Source of the DNA: Mycolicibacterium komanii
GTDB taxonomy: Bacteria > Actinomycetota > Actinomycetes > Mycobacteriales > Mycobacteriaceae
DNA: 64,000 bases
NCBI RefSeq assembly: GCF_001050035.1
Contig: NZ_CVTA01000064.1
Location: forward strand, 124,001-188,000
Reading direction: 5' to 3'
A model generated the notes under the pieces. The model was not told where the DNA came from, searched no databases, and saw nothing but the letters and a program-made list of their open reading frames with translations. Below are positions 57,134 through 64,000 of the stretch, piece by piece. The translations under genes were made by a program, and so were the position numbers. Each line of letters starts with the position of its first letter. Position 1 is the stretch's first letter.

Positions 57134-58237
57134 TCAGCCCAGCGCCTGCTCGATATCGGCGATCAGATCGTCGGTGTCCTCGATGCCGAGCGAGATCCGC
57201 GCGAACCCGTCGCTGACGTCGTCGCCCCACCGGGCGCGACGGTCCACCGACGTGTGGATCCCGCCGAAGCTCGTCGAGGCGATCAGCAGCGCGCTGCGCT
57301 CGACCAGGGTGTGCACGGCGGCGGCGTCGGCCAACTCGACGGCGATCAGGCCGCCGAACCTCTTCATCTGCGCGCAAGCGATCCGGTGCGACGGGTCGTC
57401 GGGCAGGCCGGGATACCGCACCGCCCGCACCGCGGGGTGTGCGTGCAGCGCCACGGCGAGCGCCACCGCGTTGTGGCACTGCCGCTCGAACCTCAGACCG
57501 GCGGTGCCGAGGCTGCGCAACAGCAGCCACGCCTCGAACGCCCCGAGGACGGCACCCGAGCGCAGCCGTTCACGGGCCACCGCATCCATCAGGTCGGTGT
57601 GTGCGCTGGCGACATAACCGGCGAGGAGGTCGCTGTGGCCCGACAGTGCCTTCGTCGCACTGGCCACCACCACATCCGCGCCCAGCGAAAGCGGTTGCTG
57701 TCCGAACGGTGTCGCGGTCGTGTTGTCGACGACGAGCGTCGCGCCGCGGCTGCGACACTGCATCGCCAGCTGGTGCAGATCAACGACATCGAGCCCCGGA
57801 TTGGCCGGGCTCTCGGCGAGCACCACGTCCGCGTCCGCCGACGCCGGGCACATCTCGCCGGTGGTTGCGGCCACAACCGTGACACCCTGCGCGACAAGGT
57901 ATTCCGAGGCATAGTCGCGAACCTGGTAGTACCCGTCGGCCGGTACGACGAGCTTGCTCCCGGGCTTGGTCAGCGCGCGCAGGACGGAGGTGATCGCGGC
58001 CATCCCCGACCCGAAGGCCAACGCGGCCGGCGCACCTTCGAGCTGCGCGAGCGCCGACTCCACGTGCCGCCACGTCGGATTCGACCCACGACCGTAGGTG
58101 TCCGGTGAGTCGGATTCGTCCGGCGATAGATGGAAGGTGGTCGCCGGAACGGGGGACGGCGCCACCGCTTGACCCGGAATCGCTGCCGAAGCAACGGATT
58201 TCACGCTTCGGGTGGAATCCCCGTATTGACCGTCCAA
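57134..58237 (-). CDS. Cys/Met-metabolism PLP enzyme (cystathionine gamma-lyase/synthase-like)
   Basis: 367 residues of the Cys_Met_Meta_PP family (fold type I). The PLP lysine is in SATKALSGHSD, the phosphate/pyridine region in FGSGMAAITSVL and VVDNTTATPFGQQPL, and the C-terminal ISLGIEDTDDLIADIEQAL is typical. Probably splits or forms thioether amino acids; lyase and synthase cannot be separated by eye. Sits three bases after gpsA; I do not recall this gene in the M. tuberculosis order. Confidence 0.85.
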   Translation of the reverse strand: MDGQYGDSTRSVKSVASAAIPGQAVAPSPVPATTFHLSPDESDSPDTYGRGSNPTWRHVESALAQLEGAPAALAFGSGMAAITSVLRALTKPGSKLVVPADGYYQVRDYASEYLVAQGVTVVAATTGEMCPASADADVVLAESPANPGLDVVDLHQLAMQCRSRGATLVVDNTTATPFGQQPLSLGADVVVASATKALSGHSDLLAGYVASAHTDLMDAVARERLRSGAVLGAFEAWLLLRSLGTAGLRFERQCHNAVALAVALHAHPAVRAVRYPGLPDDPSHRIACAQMKRFGGLIAVELADAAAVHTLVERSALLIASTSFGGIHTSVDRRARWGDDVSDGFARISLGIEDTDDLIADIEQALG

Positions 58238-58240
58238 CGG

Positions 58241-59928
<1,688 letters not shown>

Positions 59929-59981
59929 ACAGTTCGTAGCGCGCTGGCACGAAGACCGTTGGATGGGGGATCATCTGAGGC

Positions 59982-62171
59982 ATGACCAAAGCCGGGATCG
60001 AGGTTCGTGACAACGACAGCGAACCGACCGCCGCGAGCGTCCGACCGATGCCGTCGGACTCGGGCGACTCGGCGCCAGAGGCGCCTCCGGCGGCCACCGC
60101 GCCCGCTGTCGAGAACGCGCTGCCCGAAGATCGTTACCTGAACCGTGAACTGAGCTGGCTCGATTTCAACGCCCGGGTGCTGGCACTGGCCGCCGATCCG
60201 TCGGCACCGCTGCTCGAACGCGCGAAGTTCCTCGCGATCTTCGCCTCGAATCTCGACGAGTTCTACATGGTCCGCGTCGCCGGGCTGAAGCGGCGCGACG
60301 AGATGGGGCTCTCGGTGCGCTCCGCCGACAACCTGTCCCCGCGCGAACAGTTGCGTCGCATCAACGAGCGAACGCAACACCTCGCGAACCGTCACGCGCA
60401 CGTGTTCCTCGATTCGGTGCGGCCCGCGCTCGCCGACGAGGGCATCGTGATCGTCACCTGGGCCGAACTGGACGAAGCCGAACGCGCCCGGCTCTCCACC
60501 TATTTCCACGAGCAGGTGTTCCCGGTCCTGACGCCGCTGGCGGTCGACCCGGCCCACCCGTTCCCGTTCGTGAGCGGGCTGAGCCTGAACCTGGCGATCA
60601 CCGTCAAACATCCCGATGACGGCGGACAGCACTTCGCCCGAGTCAAGGTGCCCGACAACGTCGAACGCTTCGTCGAACTTGCCGTGCGCGAAGGTGATGC
60701 GAAGATCGTGCGCTTCCTCCCGATGGAGGAACTGATCGCGGCGTTCCTGCATGTGCTGTTCCCGGGGCTGGAGATCGTCGAGCATCATGCGTTCCGCATC
60801 ACGCGCAACGCCGATTTCGAGGTCGAAGAGGACCGCGACGAAGACCTGCTGCAGGCGCTCGAGCGAGAACTGGCGAGGCGTCGTTTCGGTTCACCGGTGC
60901 GGTTGGAAGTCTCCGACGACATGACCGAGAGCATGCTCGAGTTGCTGCTGCGCGAGCTCGACGTCGCACCGGGTGACGTGATCGAGGTGCCCGGTCTGCT
61001 CGATCTGTCCTCGCTCTGGCAGATCTACGATCTCGATCGCCCCGTGCTCAAGGACCGGCCGTTCGTGCCTGCGACGCCGCCGGCGTTCGGCGAGCGTGAG
61101 ACACCGAAGAGCATCTTCTCGACGCTGCGCGACGGCGACGTGCTGGTGCACCACCCGTACGACTCCTTCTCCACCACCGTGCAGCGGTTCATCGAACAGG
61201 CCGCGGCGGACCCGAACGTGCTGGCGATCAAGCAGACGCTGTACCGCACGTCGGGTGACTCCCCAATCGTCAACGCGCTCATCGACGCTGCGGCGGCGGG
61301 TAAGCAGGTCGTCGCGCTGGTCGAGATCAAGGCGCGGTTCGACGAACAGGCCAACATCCAATGGGCGCGCGCGCTGGAGCGTGCGGGTGTGCACGTGGTG
61401 TACGGGCTCATCGGGCTCAAGACACATTGCAAGACGTGTCTGGTGGTGCGCCGAGAGGGCTCCCTGATCCGGCGTTACTGCCACATCGGCACCGGGAATT
61501 ACAACCCGAAAACCGCGCGCTTGTACGAAGACATCGGGTTGTTGACGGCCGCGCCCGACATCGGCGCGGACCTCACCGACCTGTTCAACTCGTTGACGGG
61601 TTACTCGCGCAAGGACTCGTACCGCAACCTCCTGGTGGCGCCCCAGGGTGTCCGGAGGGGCATCATCGACCGCATCGAGCGCGAGATCGCCGCCACCCGC
61701 GACGGCGCCGACGGGCGGATCAGGCTGAAAGCCAATGCCTTGGTGGACGAGCAGGTCATCGACGCGCTGTACCGCGCATCGCAGGCCGGTGTGCGGGTTG
61801 AGGTGGTGGTCCGAGGCATCTGCGCGCTACGCCCCCACGCCCCTGGATATTCCGACAATATCGTTGTCCGCTCGATTCTCGGCCGGTTCCTCGAACACTC
61901 ACGGATCATCCATTTCCGCGGCATCGACGAATTCTGGATCGGCAGCGCCGACATGATGCACCGCAATCTCGATCGGCGCGTTGAGGTGATGGCCGAAGTC
62001 AAGGATCCGCGACTGAAGGCAGAACTCCACGAGATCTTCGAGTCGGCGATGGACCCCGCGACCCGGTGTTGGGAGTTGGGCATCGACGGTAAGTGGACGG
62101 CCTCGCCGCAGGAGGGTCAGACGGTTCGCGATCATCAGGTCTCGTTGATGGAACGCCACCGGCAGCCATGA
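59982..62171 (+). CDS. ppk: Polyphosphate kinase 1
   Basis: 729 residues. N domain with [16 protein letters not shown] domain, then the phospholipase-D-like catalytic domains: [12 protein letters not shown] with the phosphorylated His, [19 protein letters not shown], and the second His region [12 protein letters not shown]. Reversibly polymerises ATP gamma-phosphate into polyphosphate. A non-conserved acidic N-terminal extension of about 45 residues is usual for mycobacteria. Followed by mutT1. Confidence 0.97.
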   Translation: MTKAGIEVRDNDSEPTAASVRPMPSDSGDSAPEAPPAATAPAVENALPEDRYLNRELSWLDFNARVLALAADPSAPLLERAKFLAIFASNLDEFYMVRVAGLKRRDEMGLSVRSADNLSPREQLRRINERTQHLANRHAHVFLDSVRPALADEGIVIVTWAELDEAERARLSTYFHEQVFPVLTPLAVDPAHPFPFVSGLSLNLAITVKHPDDGGQHFARVKVPDNVERFVELAVREGDAKIVRFLPMEELIAAFLHVLFPGLEIVEHHAFRITRNADFEVEEDRDEDLLQALERELARRRFGSPVRLEVSDDMTESMLELLLRELDVAPGDVIEVPGLLDLSSLWQIYDLDRPVLKDRPFVPATPPAFGERETPKSIFSTLRDGDVLVHHPYDSFSTTVQRFIEQAAADPNVLAIKQTLYRTSGDSPIVNALIDAAAAGKQVVALVEIKARFDEQANIQWARALERAGVHVVYGLIGLKTHCKTCLVVRREGSLIRRYCHIGTGNYNPKTARLYEDIGLLTAAPDIGADLTDLFNSLTGYSRKDSYRNLLVAPQGVRRGIIDRIEREIAATRDGADGRIRLKANALVDEQVIDALYRASQAGVRVEVVVRGICALRPHAPGYSDNIVVRSILGRFLEHSRIIHFRGIDEFWIGSADMMHRNLDRRVEVMAEVKDPRLKAELHEIFESAMDPATRCWELGIDGKWTASPQEGQTVRDHQVSLMERHRQP

Positions 62172-62239
62172 CGGGTCTCCTCAGCGACGGAATTGCCGAG
62201 CAGGGCCGCGGGTGCCCGGAATGATCTGCAGGAGTTGAG

Positions 62240-63163
62240 TTGCCGAAGCGGACATCCGAGACCGGCTCCGATGCGAAGACGATCCTGGCCGCGGGCGCGG
62301 TGCTGTGGCGTCCGAACGGTCAGCCCGATGCGCCCGAAGTCGCACTGATCCACCGGCCTCGTTACGACGACTGGTCGCTGCCGAAGGGGAAGGTGGACCC
62401 CGGCGAGACCGAACCCGTCGCGGCCGTGCGTGAGGTCTGCGAAGAAACCGGGTACGCCGCGCATCTCGGTCGGCGGCTCGCATCGGTGAGCTATCCGGTC
62501 GACCAGGGCAAGAAGAAGGTGCGCTACTGGGCGGCCCGCCAGATCCGCGGCGAGTTCCGCCCGAACGACGAGGTCGACGAACTCAAGTGGTTACCCGTCC
62601 CGGCGGCCATCAAACAGCTGGATTATCCCCAGGATCGAAAGGTCCTGCGCCGCTTTGCGAAGAATCCGGCCGACACCAAGACGGTGCTGATCGTCCGGCA
62701 CGCCACTGCGGGCAGCAAGTCGCGGTTCAAGGGTGACGACCGCGAACGGCCGCTGGACAAGAACGGCCGCGCGCAAGCGCAGTCTCTGGTTGGCGTGTTG
62801 CTCGCCTTCGGCGCCGACCATCTGTTCGCCGCCGACAGGGTGCGCTGCGTCTCGACGCTGGCACCACTGGCCGACGAGCTCGGCACCACCATTCTTCGCG
62901 ACGAGTTGTTGACCGAAGAGTCCTACGCCGACAACCGCAAAGCGGCCCGGCAACGCTTCCTCGAGATCGCCGACACCCCAGGCACACCGGTGATCTGCAC
63001 CCAGGGCAAAGTGATTCCCGACCTGATCCAGTGGTGGTGTGAGCGCGACGGCGTGCGGCCCGACAAGTCGCGCAACCGCAAGGGGAGCACCTGGGTGCTG
63101 TCGATGGCCGACGGTCGGTTGATCGCGGCCGACCACATGGGCAGCCCCCTCGCGGTCAAATGA
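62240..63163 (+). CDS. mutT1: Nudix hydrolase fused to histidine phosphatase, MutT1
   Basis: 307 residues from TTG 62240, with CAGGAG 6 bases ahead. The Nudix box reads [22 protein letters not shown] (G-x5-E-x7-REVxEExG) in the first 150 residues; the second half is a histidine phosphatase domain beginning [12 protein letters not shown]. Mycobacterial MutT1 degrades 8-oxo-dGTP and diadenosine polyphosphates. Co-directional with ppk, as Rv2984-Rv2985. Confidence 0.95.
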   Translation: MPKRTSETGSDAKTILAAGAVLWRPNGQPDAPEVALIHRPRYDDWSLPKGKVDPGETEPVAAVREVCEETGYAAHLGRRLASVSYPVDQGKKKVRYWAARQIRGEFRPNDEVDELKWLPVPAAIKQLDYPQDRKVLRRFAKNPADTKTVLIVRHATAGSKSRFKGDDRERPLDKNGRAQAQSLVGVLLAFGADHLFAADRVRCVSTLAPLADELGTTILRDELLTEESYADNRKAARQRFLEIADTPGTPVICTQGKVIPDLIQWWCERDGVRPDKSRNRKGSTWVLSMADGRLIAADHMGSPLAVK

Positions 63164-63250
63164 CGCCCGCCTGATGAATGCAAAATTCGGGCCGGTACCG
63201 GCCCGGAAAGATTGAGCTGTAGATGTTTTGGGCGGCCGAAAACACGAAAA

Positions 63251-63277
63251 CGCCGTGGGTCGCGAGGACCCACGGCG
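63251..63277 (-). terminator. hupB: Intrinsic terminator of hupB
   Basis: An 11-bp perfect stem CGCCGTGGGTC (63251-63261) / GACCCACGGCG (63267-63277) with a 5-base loop, 14 bases past the hupB stop. On the minus strand it is followed by TTTTCGTGTTTT, making it the most classical Rho-independent terminator in the window. It may also act on mutT1 from the other side. Confidence 0.85.
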
Positions 63278-63290
63278 TCTCCGGTTGAAA

Positions 63291-63914
63291 TTACTTGCGG
63301 CCGCGCTTGGCCGGCGCCTTGCGGGCCGGAGCCTTCTTCGCGGTCTTCTTGGCCGCCGTCCGCTTGGTCGCGGCCTTCTTGGCCGGGGCCTTCTTCGCGG
63401 CGGACTTCTTGGCCGGCGACTTCTTGGCGGCGGTCTTCTTGGCCGCCGTCCGCTTCGTCGCGGCCTTCTTGGCCGGGGCCTTCTTGGCGGCGGTCTTCTT
63501 GGCCGCCGTCCGCTTGGTTGCGGCCTTCTTCGCAGGCGCCTTCTTCGCGGCCTTCTTCGCGGTCTTCTTGGCAGCCTTGCGGGCACCTCCCGCCGTTGCG
63601 CCTCTCTTCACTGCTGGTCCTTCCGCCGGGAGGCGCTGTGCGCCAGAGACAACCGCTTTGAACTGAGCGCCGGGCCGGAAGGCCGGCACGGACGTGGGCT
63701 TGACTTTCACGGTCTCGCCGGTGCGCGGGTTACGCGCGACGCGGGCGGCGCGGCGACGCTGTTCGAAAACGCCGAAGCCGGTAATGGTCACGCTGTCACC
63801 CTTGTGAACCGCACGCACGATGGTGTCAACGACGTTCTCCACCGCGTCGGTCGCCGTCCGGCGATCGGTATTGAGCTTCGTCGTAAGTACGTCGATGAGC
63901 TCTGCTTTGTTCAT
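63291..63914 (-). CDS. hupB: Nucleoid-associated HU-like protein HupB (HupB/Lsr2-region histone-like)
   Basis: 207 residues. Residues 1-90 are a bacterial HU domain ([29 protein letters not shown], then [18 protein letters not shown]). The rest is an Ala/Lys/Pro tail built from repeats of the [15 protein letters not shown] type, like eukaryotic histone H1, which is the hallmark of mycobacterial HupB (also called LBP or Hlp). GGAGG lies 6 bases before the ATG. Binds and compacts DNA; the tail is subject to acetylation. Confidence 0.97.
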   Translation of the reverse strand: MNKAELIDVLTTKLNTDRRTATDAVENVVDTIVRAVHKGDSVTITGFGVFEQRRRAARVARNPRTGETVKVKPTSVPAFRPGAQFKAVVSGAQRLPAEGPAVKRGATAGGARKAAKKTAKKAAKKAPAKKAATKRTAAKKTAAKKAPAKKAATKRTAAKKTAAKKSPAKKSAAKKAPAKKAATKRTAAKKTAKKAPARKAPAKRGRK

Positions 63915-64000
63915 GCATAACCTCCGAGAAACCAGTGGCCCTCTTTGGACCGACTAGAGGACACGGTAAACCCATTCCCCATTGATTTCCAAGAGCCACG
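63915..64000 (-). promoter_or_regulatory. hupB: hupB leader and upstream region (cut by window end)
   Basis: 86 bases upstream of hupB with no gene. On the minus strand a TTGGAA hexamer stands 18 bases ahead of TACCGT, a possible weak SigA-type promoter, followed by the ribosome site GGAGGT. The remainder lies outside the window. Confidence 0.3.

Noticed and set aside
63295..63666. Repetitive tract in the hupB 3' half as a possible CRISPR or tandem repeat locus
   Set aside because: Repeats are in frame and encode the known Lys/Ala/Pro tail of HupB; no spacers.

Overview
The window is a high-GC mycobacterial chromosome segment, most likely from a rapidly growing non-tuberculous species (Mycolicibacterium type). 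The evidence is conserved gene order: from about 11.7 kb onward the genes follow the M. tuberculosis H37Rv order Rv2901c-Rv2927c and then Rv2965c-Rv2986c, with a few insertions and losses. The whole Rv2928-Rv2964 block of H37Rv, which includes the PDIM/phenolic glycolipid genes, is missing at the junction near 38-39 kb. H37Rv comparisons here are from memory, not from an alignment.

Layout. (1) 1-11.7 kb is accessory lipid-related DNA. It holds a 5'-truncated SnoaL-like gene, a regulator with two TetR units in one chain, a dihydrodipicolinate-reductase-like NAD(P) protein behind a TetR-type palindrome, and on the minus strand a compact mceA-F operon ending in a small cysteine-containing secreted protein. 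No yrbE permease genes stand in front of mceA; a 562-base non-coding leader region lies there instead. (2) 11.7-19.5 kb: DUF2469, rnhB, lepB, rplS, lppW, an exported beta-carbonic-anhydrase-like protein, then trmD-rimM-khpA-rpsP and mgtE. (3) 19.5-37.2 kb: SnoaL-like protein, two tandem DD-carboxypeptidases, amidohydrolase, ffh, the nitrogen cluster amtB-glnB-glnD behind a GlnR-type box, ftsY, smc, acyP, OsmC-like protein, fpg, rnc and DUF177. (4) 37.2-44.8 kb: sepIVA, a hemerythrin-like gene with a SigF-type promoter, coaD, rsmD (probable CTG start), pyc, and a VKOR/DsbA-like oxidative folding pair. (5) 44.8-52.2 kb: lipN divergent from two aldo-keto reductases, a secreted HNH nuclease, recG and a DhaL/FakA-like kinase. 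(6) 52.2-64 kb: rpmB, a Thr/Pro-rich lipoprotein, ung, DUF1330, thiL, an AsnC-type ligand-binding domain, DUF3515, ddl, a Cys/Met-metabolism PLP enzyme, gpsA, fbiD, ppk, mutT1 and hupB.

How it fits together. The conserved part combines translation (rplS, rpsP, rpmB, rimM, trmD, rsmD), co-translational targeting and export (ffh, ftsY, lepB), chromosome organisation and repair (smc, hupB, recG, ung, fpg, rnhB, mutT1), cell wall and division (dacB-type enzymes, ddl, sepIVA), nitrogen sensing (amtB-glnB-glnD) and cofactor/central metabolism (coaD, thiL, fbiD, pyc, ppk).

Non-coding structure is notable. A family of about 60-bp intergenic hairpin elements occurs once at 21.73 kb and three times in tandem at 34.83-35.02 kb, and several other long perfect hairpins lie at gene ends. 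No tRNA, rRNA, insertion sequence, CRISPR array or prophage was recognised.
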